The notes under the pieces are model-generated. The model was not told the DNA's origin and searched no databases. It saw nothing but the letters and a program-made list of their open reading frames with translations. From contig JADJVD010000001.1 of assembly GCA_016716745.1 (NCBI GenBank), positions 620,001 to 684,000 on the forward strand: DNA of 64,000 nt. Reading direction: 5' to 3'. Source of the DNA: Hyphomicrobiales bacterium. Lineage in GTDB: Bacteria; Pseudomonadota; Alphaproteobacteria; Rhizobiales; Beijerinckiaceae. A program made the position numbers and the translations under genes. How positions within the stretch are numbered: the first letter of the stretch is position 1; every line of letters begins with the position of its first letter. Positions 1 through 9,004 of the stretch are shown piece after piece.

Positions 1-25
1 GGCCCCTTTTTCTTTGGTCGATCCG

Positions 26-769
26 ATGAACGATCCCGATCTCGTCCGCGCGCTCGAGGAGCGCTGCTTCAACGCCTGGCCGGCGCTCTCGACCGTGCTC
101 GCCGACGGCTGGGTGCTGCGCCTGTCGGACGGGCATACGCGGCGGGCGAACTCGGCGAGCGCGCTCGGGCCCTCGACCTTCGCGCCCGAGGGCATCGTCG
201 AGACGGTCGAGACGCTGTTCCGCTCGCGCGGGTTGACGCCGCTGTTTCGGCTGACCTGCCTCGCCGATCCGGCGGTCGAGCCGCTGCTGGCGGCGCGGGG
301 ATGGCGGGAGGAGGAGCCCTCCATCGGCATGATCGCCGAGGTCGACGGGCGGTTCGCGCCGTCGGCCGACGTCAGGATCGAGACCGCGCTGACGGACGGC
401 TGGATCGACGGCGCGATGACGGCCTACGGCAAGGGCGCGGCGGGAGCGGCGGCGCTGCGGCGCACCCTGCCGCTGATCGCGCCGGCGCACGCCTACGCCA
501 CCGTCGTCGAGCGCGGCGAGCCGGTCGGCTGGGGGCTGGCGGTGGCCGAGCGCGGTTATGTCGGGCTCTACGATCTGGTGGTGAGCGCGGAAACGCGCGG
601 GCGCGGAGCGGGAACGCGCATGGTGTCCGCCCTCATCGCCTGGGGCGCCGCGCAGGGGGCGAGCCGCGCCTATCTGCAGGTGCGCGAACCGAACGAGGGC
701 GCGCGGGCGCTCTACCGCCGGCTCGGCTTCCGCGACGCCTATCGCTACACGCATCGCGTGCTGGATTAG
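26..769 (+). CDS. GNAT family N-acetyltransferase
   Basis: This cytoplasmic acyltransferase of about 247 residues has a C-terminal GNAT fold. The acetyl-CoA binding motif A is visible as R-G-R-G-A-G-T near residues 191-197. It is followed by the usual beta-alpha end with N-E-G-A-R-A-L-Y-R-R-L-G-F, typical of GNAT proteins. The N-terminal half is weakly conserved and may bind the substrate, which cannot be told from sequence. The frame is open to the window edge and an in-frame TTG lies at 14; I prefer the ATG because the protein then begins with a normal N-terminus, although no strong ribosome site is visible. Its 3' end overlaps the convergent transporter gene by four bases. Confidence 0.8.
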   Translation: MNDPDLVRALEERCFNAWPALSTVLADGWVLRLSDGHTRRANSASALGPSTFAPEGIVETVETLFRSRGLTPLFRLTCLADPAVEPLLAARGWREEEPSIGMIAEVDGRFAPSADVRIETALTDGWIDGAMTAYGKGAAGAAALRRTLPLIAPAHAYATVVERGEPVGWGLAVAERGYVGLYDLVVSAETRGRGAGTRMVSALIAWGAAQGASRAYLQVREPNEGARALYRRLGFRDAYRYTHRVLD

Positions 770-1626
770 ACGCGCGGCCGGCGGCTGGCCACGAAGGCGC
801 CGGCGGCGATGAGGACGCAGGCGAGCCCCAGCGCGGCGCCGGGCTTCGCCATGCCGGCGGCGACGAGGATCAGCGTCGACAGGACGGGCGCGGCGTAGGA
901 GGCGACGCCGAGCAGGCGGATGTCGCCATGCTTGACCCCGTAGTCCCAGACGTAGAAGGCAAGGCCCACAGGGCCGAGGCCGAGGCCGATCACGGACGCC
1001 CATTGCGTCGCGCCGGCGGGCCAGACCGTCGTCTCGAACGCCGCCCAGCAGAGCGCGGCGAGCGCCGCGGTGGCGAGGCAGAAGCCGGCCACCGCGGCGG
1101 TCGGCGCCTGCTTCTGCGTGCGCGAAAGGATCGAGTAGCCGGACCAGATGAAGGCGCAGCACAGCGCCAGCGCATAGCCCTTCCACTGCCCGCCGGAGAA
1201 CAACGCCCGCTCGCCGGCGCGGGCGACCAGCAGCAGCGCGGCGCCGGCGAAGCCGAGGCCGGCGCCGAGGAGATGGCGCGGATGCAGCCGCTCGCCCGGC
1301 AGCAGCGCGGAGAACAGCACGATGAGAAGCGGCCAGAGATAGGCGATGAGGCTCGCTTCCTCCGGCGGGGCGGCGCGCAGCGCGGCGAAATACACCGCGT
1401 GGTAGCCGAACAGTCCGCCGACGCCGATCGCCCAGACGCGCGGGGGCTGCCGCAACGCGCCGAGCCGGCCGCGCGCCGCCGTCACGGCGAGGCCGCCGAG
1501 GCCGCCGATGGCGAAGGTCATGGCGGCGAGTTGAAACGGCGGGATGCGGCCGGTGGCTGCGGTCAGAAGCGCCAGGCATGACCAGAGGGCGACGGCGACG
1601 AAGCCGATCAGGGTCGCGCGGTTCAT
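766..1626 (-). CDS. YddG-like DMT family exporter (EamA)
   Basis: This inner-membrane protein of 286 residues has about ten hydrophobic segments, the layout of drug/metabolite transporters with two EamA repeats. The start (M-N-R-A-T-L-I-G-F) and the C-terminal S-Y-A-A-P-V-L-S-T-L stretch resemble YddG, the E. coli aromatic amino acid exporter, more than the generic RhaT or RarD types. Export of amino acids or related metabolites is therefore the best guess; the substrate is not shown by the sequence. It converges on the GNAT gene with a four-base overlap and lies just downstream of the Mrr-like nuclease gene on the same strand (13-base gap), so the two could be co-transcribed. Confidence 0.75.
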   Translation of the reverse strand: MNRATLIGFVAVALWSCLALLTAATGRIPPFQLAAMTFAIGGLGGLAVTAARGRLGALRQPPRVWAIGVGGLFGYHAVYFAALRAAPPEEASLIAYLWPLLIVLFSALLPGERLHPRHLLGAGLGFAGAALLLVARAGERALFSGGQWKGYALALCCAFIWSGYSILSRTQKQAPTAAVAGFCLATAALAALCWAAFETTVWPAGATQWASVIGLGLGPVGLAFYVWDYGVKHGDIRLLGVASYAAPVLSTLILVAAGMAKPGAALGLACVLIAAGAFVASRRPRV

Positions 1627-1639
1627 GCCGTGGCGGCCT

Positions 1640-2647
1640 TCATTCCTCTGCGGCGACGTCCGGCGCGAGCACGCGCCGCAACGGAATCTTCTGCCGGTAT
1701 TTCAGGTCGAAGGAGTCATAGTGGGTCTGGATCAGATCGACCAGTTCCACGCCGTCGATGGTGCGCAGATTGCCGCGGTGCCGCGCGAAGGCGAGGGCGG
1801 CCGAGGTGAAGCCTCCGCTGGTGACGAAGACGCCGACGTCGCGCTCGTGGATCGAGGCGTAGAACGCCTTCACCGCGTCGGCGGAAATGTTGCTGTCGTG
1901 CGTCTTCACCTGGATCTTCAGGAGCGGCGGCTCGACGCCGAGCGGATCGCGATGGGCGATCACGTCGACGCCGTCGTCCTTCGAGGGGCGGGTGGACTGC
2001 GCCTTGTAGCCCATGGCGCGAAACAGCTCGGCGACGAGGTGCTCCATGTCGTGGCCCTTGAACCGCGCCTTGAGCGACTTGGCGATGTAGTCGCGCGTCG
2101 TCTCGGCGATGTCGCGGGCCATGCCGCCAATGTCGTCCTCGGTCACGACGTCCTCGACGACGTCGTCGTCGAGATCGAACTTGCGGCGGAATTCGTCGGC
2201 GAAGGTCTTCACCTCGAACAGGGTGAGAACCGAGCCGAGCTCGTAGAGCGCGCCCTGCGAGAATACGTCGCGGCTCTTGGAGTCGAGCCAGCGCACGGCG
2301 CGGCGATGGGGAAATTCCGGGCCGTCCGTCGCATCGTGGACATAGGGGCTGGCCACCTCGCCCCAACGCAGCGTGCGGTCGATCTTGCGCGGATAGACGA
2401 TGCGGTCGCCGACGCGCATCTCGTGCACGAAGCGGAACAACTGCCCGGCCTGGATCGGGATCGACCCCGGCGCCGCGGCGTCGTCGCGGCCGAAGGCGGC
2501 CTTGAACGCGGCGCGCGTCGGCGCCAGCGCGCTCGCGTCCTCGCGCGGCGAGCCGAGGCCGATCGCGATCTGTCCTCTGTTCAGAAAAAGATGGTCGGCC
2601 TGATTGTCGCGGCCGGCCCTGACCGCCCAGATGCGCTTGTTGTTCAT
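1640..2647 (-). CDS. Mrr-like restriction endonuclease
   Basis: The protein has 335 residues. Its C-terminal half carries an Mrr-type PD-(D/E)XK nuclease core: a helix G-H-D-M-E-H-L-V-A-E-L-F-R-A-M-G-Y near 198-214, D-D-G-V-D at about 224-228 and Q-V-K at about 246-248. The N-terminal 100 residues (I-W-A-V-R-A-G and an I-A-I-G-L motif) look like the small module often found in front of Mrr domains, where it may sense modified DNA or nucleotides. Family knowledge suggests cleavage of modified or foreign DNA (type IV restriction). No methyltransferase lies nearby, which fits a type IV enzyme. The target is unknown. It stands alone among housekeeping genes. Confidence 0.82.
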   Translation of the reverse strand: MNNKRIWAVRAGRDNQADHLFLNRGQIAIGLGSPREDASALAPTRAAFKAAFGRDDAAAPGSIPIQAGQLFRFVHEMRVGDRIVYPRKIDRTLRWGEVASPYVHDATDGPEFPHRRAVRWLDSKSRDVFSQGALYELGSVLTLFEVKTFADEFRRKFDLDDDVVEDVVTEDDIGGMARDIAETTRDYIAKSLKARFKGHDMEHLVAELFRAMGYKAQSTRPSKDDGVDVIAHRDPLGVEPPLLKIQVKTHDSNISADAVKAFYASIHERDVGVFVTSGGFTSAALAFARHRGNLRTIDGVELVDLIQTHYDSFDLKYRQKIPLRRVLAPDVAAEE

Positions 2648-2792
2648 CGCGGCGTCGCCCCCGATTCGCCTTCGACGCGCTGCGCTGCGCGTCGTTGAAA
2701 GGCTTAGCGGCGCGAATCCTTCGGATCAATCGCGGTGCGCGGTATGTCTTTATTCTGCCGGGCGAAATTCGATGTGGAGGCGTGAAATGCGA

Positions 2793-2818
2793 GGGCCGGC
2801 GCAAGCGCCGGCCCCTTT
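2793..2818. terminator. GC-rich hairpin, probable phaB terminator
   Basis: A perfect 10-base inverted repeat (GGGCCGGCGC and its complement around AA) lies between phaB and the Mrr-like gene. Only a short T run (CCCTTT on the plus strand) follows. It probably ends phaB transcription read on the minus strand. Confidence 0.5.
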
Positions 2819-2852
2819 GAAGCGTCAAATAGCGACGAAACGCCGCGCCCGG

Positions 2853-3578
2853 TCAGATCATGTACTGGCCGCCATTGGCCGAGAGCGTCGAGCCGGTGAT
2901 GAAGCCGGCGTCGTCGGAGGCGAGGAACACCACCGCGCGGGCGATCTCCTCCGGTTCGCCGAGGCGGCCGACCGGGATGTGCGGCAGGATCGACTTCTCG
3001 ATCACGGCCGGGTCGATCGCCTTCACCATGTCGGTGGCGATGTAGCCGGGGCAGATCGCGTTGACGGTGATGCCGGCGCGCGCGCCTTCCTGCGCCAGCG
3101 CCTTGACGAAGCCGATGTCGCCGGCCTTGGCGGAGGAGTAGTTCACCTGGCCCATCTGGCCCTTCTGGCCGTTGACCGAGGAGATGCAGATGACGCGGCC
3201 GAACTTGCGCGCGCGCATGCCTTCCCAGAGCGGGCGGGTCATGTTGAACAGCGAGTTCAGGTTGGTGTTGATGACGGCGTACCACTGCTCCTTGGTCATC
3301 TTGTGGAACATGCCGTCCTTGGTGATGCCGGCGTTGTTGACCAGCACGTCGACCGGGCCGAGCTCGGCCTCGACCTTCTTCAGGCCCTCGACGCAGGCGT
3401 CGTAGTCGGAGACGTCCCACTTGTAGACGGCGATGCCCGTCTCGGCCTTGAACTTCGCCGCCGCCTCGTCATTGCCGGCGTAGCTCGCCGCGACCTTGTA
3501 ACCGGCCGCCTTCAGCGCCTTCGAGATCGCCTCGCCGATGCCGCGCGTTCCGCCCGTGACAACCGCCACCCGTGCCAT
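2853..3578 (-). CDS. phaB: acetoacetyl-CoA reductase
   Basis: This short-chain dehydrogenase of 241 residues reduces acetoacetyl-CoA to (R)-3-hydroxybutyryl-CoA with NADPH, the second step of polyhydroxybutyrate synthesis. The cofactor motif T-G-G-T-R-G-I-G starts at residue 8, N-N-A-G is at 81-84, and the catalytic set is Ser133/134, Tyr147 and Lys151. The segment Q-K-G-Q-M-G-Q-V-N-Y-S-S-A-K is typical of PhaB and separates it from general FabG. The start was placed at the ATG preceded by GGAAAGGA rather than 18 bases upstream. It lies directly downstream of phaA on the same strand, so the two are probably an operon. The polymerase gene phaC is not in the window. Confidence 0.93.
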   Translation of the reverse strand: MARVAVVTGGTRGIGEAISKALKAAGYKVAASYAGNDEAAAKFKAETGIAVYKWDVSDYDACVEGLKKVEAELGPVDVLVNNAGITKDGMFHKMTKEQWYAVINTNLNSLFNMTRPLWEGMRARKFGRVICISSVNGQKGQMGQVNYSSAKAGDIGFVKALAQEGARAGITVNAICPGYIATDMVKAIDPAVIEKSILPHIPVGRLGEPEEIARAVVFLASDDAGFITGSTLSANGGQYMI

Positions 3579-3673
3579 GTCGTTTCCTTTCCCCAATGTC
3601 GTCGCCGCTTCGCGGCCTTTTCAGTTGAACCGGGCGGAGCTCGTCGCTCCGCCCGCAGATCGTCCGGGCGCGC

Positions 3674-4852
<1,179 letters not shown>

Positions 4853-5083
4853 GGGCGCTCCTTGGGGGTTGGTCTCGTCCGCGGGTGCGCGAACGGTTCG
4901 CTTGTGGATGCGAAAGGCGGCCATCTTTCGCGACCCGTCCGGGAGGCGTCAAGCAGCGGACATCCGAATCCGTCTCGGCAATTGGTCGGCGGCGGTCCAG
5001 CCCGGTCGTTGCGGCTTGAGACAAACGCCCCCATTTCCTAGACAATGGGCGCGGCGCCTCGCCGGCAAATCAGGGATAGAGCG

Positions 5084-5983
5084 ATGTTTGGACAGAATGG
5101 CGCGCCGGCCAGCGGCGGCGACGCGGTGAAGGACGTGACGACCGCGAGTTTCCGTCAGGACGTGATCGCCGAGTCCGCCCGTCAGCCTGTGCTGGTCGAT
5201 TTCTGGGCGCCGTGGTGCGGCCCCTGCAAGCAGCTCACCCCCGTCATCGAGAAGGTCGTGCGCGAGAGCGCCGGCAAGGTGAAGCTCGCCAAGATGAACA
5301 TCGACGAGCATCCCGACATCGCCGGTCAGCTCGGCATCCAGTCGATCCCCGCCGTGATCGCCTTCCAGAACGGCCAGCCGATCGACGGCTTCATGGGCGC
5401 CTTGCCGGAGAGCCGGGTGAAGGCCTTCGTCGAGCGGCTCGTCGGGCCGATGGGCGACGCCGTCTCCGACGCGCTGGCCGAGGCCGAGGCGCTGGCCGCC
5501 GCCGGCGACGCCGCCGGCGCGGCGCAGCTTTACGCGGCCGTGCTGGCCGAGGCGCCGGCGAACCAGAAGGCGCTCGGCGCGCTCGCCAAACTCTATGTCG
5601 ACATGGGCGAGACCGAACAGGCCAGGGGCCTGCTCGCCAGCCTGCCGGAGGGCGAGAAGGAGGATGCGGCGGTGACCGCGGGGCGCGCCGCGCTGGAGCT
5701 CGCCGAACAGGCCGCCTCGCTCGGCGAACTCGCCCCCCTCGAGGCCCGCATCGCCGCCGACGCCAACGACTGGCAGGCGCAGTTCGATCTCGCCGTCGGT
5801 CTCAATGCGGCGGGACGGCGCGAGGAGGCGGCCGATCGCCTCCTTGACATCGTGAAGCGGAATCGCACTTGGAACGAGGACGCCGCGCGCAAGCAGCTGT
5901 TGCAGTTCTTCGAGGTCTGGGGCCCGATGGACGAGGCCACGCTGTCGGCGCGCCGGAAGCTCTCGGCCGCCCTGTTTTCCTGA
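5084..5983 (+). CDS. cnoX: CnoX/YbbN thioredoxin-fold co-chaperone
   Basis: The protein has 299 residues: a thioredoxin domain (about 15-115) with the active-site W-C-G-P-C at 44-48, then a TPR-like helical region with Ala-rich repeats to the end. This architecture is that of CnoX (YbbN), a chaperone that protects substrates from oxidative aggregation and delivers them to GroEL. The E. coli protein lost redox activity because it has S-x-x-C; here both cysteines are kept, as in Caulobacter-type CnoX, so thiol-disulphide exchange is plausible. The ATG with GGGATAGAG upstream is preferred over a start 39 bases earlier. It heads a three-gene run with the LON-domain and Trm112-like genes. Confidence 0.87.
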   Translation: MFGQNGAPASGGDAVKDVTTASFRQDVIAESARQPVLVDFWAPWCGPCKQLTPVIEKVVRESAGKVKLAKMNIDEHPDIAGQLGIQSIPAVIAFQNGQPIDGFMGALPESRVKAFVERLVGPMGDAVSDALAEAEALAAAGDAAGAAQLYAAVLAEAPANQKALGALAKLYVDMGETEQARGLLASLPEGEKEDAAVTAGRAALELAEQAASLGELAPLEARIAADANDWQAQFDLAVGLNAAGRREEAADRLLDIVKRNRTWNEDAARKQLLQFFEVWGPMDEATLSARRKLSAALFS

Positions 5984-6006
5984 CGCGTCGTGACTGCGGA
6001 GTGAGG

Positions 6007-6672
6007 ATGGGATTGAACAGGCCCTATGGCGGTCCGCAGGATCTGCCGACGCGCATCCCGGTGTTTCCGCTCACCGGCGCGATCCTGCTGCCGCGCGGCC
6101 AGTTGCCGCTCAATATCTTCGAGCCGCGCTATCTGGCGATGATCGACGATGCGCTGGCCACCCACCGCCTGATCGGCATGATCCAGCCCGACGCCGCGCG
6201 GCCGGTCTGCGCGCGCGGGCCGGGCCTGTTCTCGACCGGCTGCGTCGGGCGCCTGACGCAGATCGCCGAGACGGGCGACGGGCGATACCTCATCACGCTG
6301 ACCGGCGTGGCGCGGTTCGGGCTCCTCGGCGAGGCCGAGGTGGCGACGCCCTACCGGCAGTGCGACGTCGCCTACGAGCCCTTCGCCGCCGACTTCGCGC
6401 CGACGCCGGACGATTCCGGCCGCGCCGGCGTTCTCGGCGCGCTGCGCCGCTTCGCCCGCGCGCGGCGGATATGCATCGACTGGAGCGGCGTCAACGAAAC
6501 GCCGACCGAGACGCTGGTCAACGCGCTGGCGATGATGAGCCCGTTCGGCGCGGGCGAGAAGCAAGCGCTGCTCGAGGCCGGCACGGTGAGCGAGCGGGCC
6601 GGGATGCTGATCGCCATGACCGACATGGATCTTGCCGCCGGCGCCGACCCCGGCAAGACGTCGCTGCAATGA
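6007..6672 (+). CDS. LON substrate-binding domain protein
   Basis: The 221-residue protein consists of the N-terminal substrate-binding domain of Lon protease alone, without ATPase or protease parts. Diagnostic features are I-P-V-F-P-L near the start, L-P-L-N-I-F-E-P-R-Y and, further on, G-C-V-G-R-L-T-Q-I. Such stand-alone LON domains are common in alphaproteobacteria and their role is not settled; substrate or adaptor binding is an inference. A purine-rich GGAGTGAGG stands right before the ATG. It begins 23 bases after cnoX and precedes the Trm112-like gene by 19 bases, so the three are probably one transcript. Confidence 0.85.
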   Translation: MGLNRPYGGPQDLPTRIPVFPLTGAILLPRGQLPLNIFEPRYLAMIDDALATHRLIGMIQPDAARPVCARGPGLFSTGCVGRLTQIAETGDGRYLITLTGVARFGLLGEAEVATPYRQCDVAYEPFAADFAPTPDDSGRAGVLGALRRFARARRICIDWSGVNETPTETLVNALAMMSPFGAGEKQALLEAGTVSERAGMLIAMTDMDLAAGADPGKTSLQ

Positions 6673-6691
6673 GGATCGCGGGAGAGGCACG

Positions 6692-6916
6692 ATGACGGAG
6701 GAGCACGCCCCGACAGCGCTCGAGGGGCCGCGCAACGACGCCACGCGCGTCGACCCGCGGCTGCTCGAAATCCTCGTCTGTCCGCTGACGAAGACGACGC
6801 TGGAATACGACGCGCAACGCCAAGAGCTGATCTCGCGCGCCGCGCGCCTCGCCTATCCGATCCGCGACGGCATTCCGATCATGCTGCCGGAAGAAGCGCG
6901 CCCGCTCGAGGGCTGA
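6692..6916 (+). CDS. Trm112 family protein
   Basis: This 74-residue protein has the Trm112/YcaR fold signature: D-P-R-L-L-E-I-L-V-C-P-L-T-K, an internal L-I-S-R-x-A-R-L-A-Y-P-I-R-D-G-I-P-I-M-L and a short acidic tail. Only one of the usual cysteines is visible, as in many bacterial members that have lost zinc. Eukaryotic Trm112 activates methyltransferases; in bacteria a partner role is assumed but unproven. GGGAGAGG lies before the chosen ATG. It closes the three-gene run with cnoX and the LON gene. Confidence 0.88.
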   Translation: MTEEHAPTALEGPRNDATRVDPRLLEILVCPLTKTTLEYDAQRQELISRAARLAYPIRDGIPIMLPEEARPLEG

Positions 6917-6934
6917 GCGCGCGTCGTCCCGTCG

Positions 6935-8779
6935 TCAGAACGCGACCTTGACGCCGACCGAGCCGCGATGGCGCGCGCCGTCGCCCTTGCCGAGCGAGGC
7001 GCGGTATTCGGCGTTGAGCTTCATCGCGCCGACGCTGCCCGACAGGCCGGCGCCGAGCTGCACGCCCTCTCCGGCGAGATCGCCGAGCGGGGTGGCGAAG
7101 GGCAGCGCCGTATTGCCGGCGAGGCGGCCGCGCACCGCGCCGCCGGAGTAGCTGAGGAAGTCCTCGTAGCCGATCAGCGCATAGGCCGAGGCGACGCGGC
7201 CCGGCTCACGCACGATGTCGAAACGGGCGCGCAGCTCGGCCGCGCCGACGATGGCGTTCAGCGTGCGCGCGCCGAAGGCGATGGGCGCGACGGCGCCGAG
7301 TTCGGTGAAGGCGTCGCTCCTGGCGTGCAGCCAGCCGAGACGGGCGGCCGGCGTCAGCGTGAAGGCGCCCATGCCGATGTCGTAGCCGCCCTCGAGCAGC
7401 GCGCTCATCGCGTGGCCGGAGGGGTCGCCGGTGTTCTTCAGCGGGCCGACGAAGGTCTTGCGCTCCCAGTCGGTCATGCGATTGACGCCGGCGCCGAGTC
7501 CGGCGTTGACGAAGGCGCCGCCCTGACGCCAGCCGAGCATCGCGTCGACGGCGAAGGTCGTTGCGTCGTAGGAGGCCGCGCCGGCCTTGACGCGACCCGT
7601 GCTCGCCGAACCGGCGAGACCGAAGGTGAGCGCGGTGGACAAAGCCCGCGTCATGCCGAACTGGAGGCCGCCGACCGACCAGTCCGAGCGATAGCCGGCG
7701 CCGGCCGAGCGCGACTTGCCGAAGTCGCCGAAGACGTTGACGAAGAACTCGTTGACGCCGACCGGCGCCTCATGCGCGCGCAGCCGCTCGAAGCCGCGCA
7801 TCGCTTCCGAGCGGCGGCCCATCAGCGACACGTCGGCGAGGCTCGCCGAATAGACCGCGGTCGCCGGCGCGGCGAGGGTGGCGGCCACCGCCTGCGCCAC
7901 CAGCGCGTGGCCGGCGGTCGTCGGGTGCACGCCGTCCCAGAAGACGAAGCTGTTCTGCTGCGCGGTCGTGCCGCCGACGCAGCTGGCGACCGCGACGCAG
8001 GCCTGCGTGGCGTTGGCGAAGCCGAAGGCGCCCGGATTGGCCGTGACCGCGCCGAACAGCGCGGCGACGTCGACCTGCATGATGTTGACGGTCGGACGCC
8101 CGGCCGCCACCGTCGCCAGGCTTGAGGCCAATGTCGTGTTGAAGGTCAGCGCCGAGACCGAGGCGAGCTGGCTCGCCGGCGAGGTGTTGAAGGCCGGGGC
8201 CTGACCGATGTCCGGCAGGTTCAAGACGACGACCTGCGTCGCGCCGGCGCCGGCGACCGTGTTCACCGAGGTCGCGATGTTGCCGGCCGCGGTCGCCGAG
8301 ACGCCCTGCATGGTGGCGAGCGCGGTCGCCGGATTGGCGGCCGCGCCGGGGATCGCTTGGAAGATGTCGTTCGCCCCGCCCCAGACCGAAACGAGATTGT
8401 TGGCGCCGAAGGTTCCGCCGCGCGCGAAATAAGCGCCGATCTGGGTCGGGATGCCGGGCGGGTTGGCGACCGCCGTGTCGGTCCGCGCGCCGCCGAAGGC
8501 GAAGTCGACATTCGCCGCGTTGTTCACCGGGCCGACGGGGAAGAAATTGGCGAGCGGGCCGGCGAGCTGCTCGGCCCACACCGGGCCGTTGGAGAAACGC
8601 CCGCTCGGATAGCCCGGCTGCGCGTTGCCCGTGGCAAGCGCCAGGTTGCCGTTGTCGCTCAGGCTGTCGCCGAACACGACCATGCGGTCGAAGGCGTAGG
8701 CCGAGGGCGCGACGAGCGCGGTCGTCAGCAGGGCGAACAACGTGGCGCGGGAGCGCGAGCGGGCCGGGCGGCGGTCCAT
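6935..8779 (-). CDS. GDSL esterase/lipase autotransporter
   Basis: About 614 residues. A signal peptide (about 1-29, ending A-Y-A) leads into an SGNH/GDSL hydrolase domain with block I G-D-S-L-S-D-N-G-N at about 37-45, a block III G-x-N-D, and the block V D-G-V-H-P-T that supplies Asp and His. From about residue 340 an autotransporter beta-barrel runs to a terminal Val-Lys-Val-Ala-Phe, the aromatic end needed for outer-membrane insertion. It is thus a type Va secreted esterase that probably stays on the cell surface, like EstA or EstP. The start was set at the ATG preceded by GAGGAAA; a frame 48 bases longer exists. Ester substrates are unknown. Confidence 0.88.
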   Translation of the reverse strand: MDRRPARSRSRATLFALLTTALVAPSAYAFDRMVVFGDSLSDNGNLALATGNAQPGYPSGRFSNGPVWAEQLAGPLANFFPVGPVNNAANVDFAFGGARTDTAVANPPGIPTQIGAYFARGGTFGANNLVSVWGGANDIFQAIPGAAANPATALATMQGVSATAAGNIATSVNTVAGAGATQVVVLNLPDIGQAPAFNTSPASQLASVSALTFNTTLASSLATVAAGRPTVNIMQVDVAALFGAVTANPGAFGFANATQACVAVASCVGGTTAQQNSFVFWDGVHPTTAGHALVAQAVAATLAAPATAVYSASLADVSLMGRRSEAMRGFERLRAHEAPVGVNEFFVNVFGDFGKSRSAGAGYRSDWSVGGLQFGMTRALSTALTFGLAGSASTGRVKAGAASYDATTFAVDAMLGWRQGGAFVNAGLGAGVNRMTDWERKTFVGPLKNTGDPSGHAMSALLEGGYDIGMGAFTLTPAARLGWLHARSDAFTELGAVAPIAFGARTLNAIVGAAELRARFDIVREPGRVASAYALIGYEDFLSYSGGAVRGRLAGNTALPFATPLGDLAGEGVQLGAGLSGSVGAMKLNAEYRASLGKGDGARHRGSVGVKVAF

Positions 8780-9004
8780 GGGCGATTTCCTCATCGGAGC
8801 TGCGCGGGCGGTCGCCGCGTCGTTCATGTGTTGACGATCACGCTAACCTTGGCGTGCGCCGGCGCGAAGGGCCGCGGCGGCCGGGAGATCAGAGAAACCG
8901 CCCGAGTCTCCCGCGCGCAACAGTGCCGCCGGGCCTCGCCGGACGGCGGATTGCGCATGTTGCAGTGCGGCACTAGTCTTCGCGCCGCCTCAGCGGAGCC
9001 TTTC

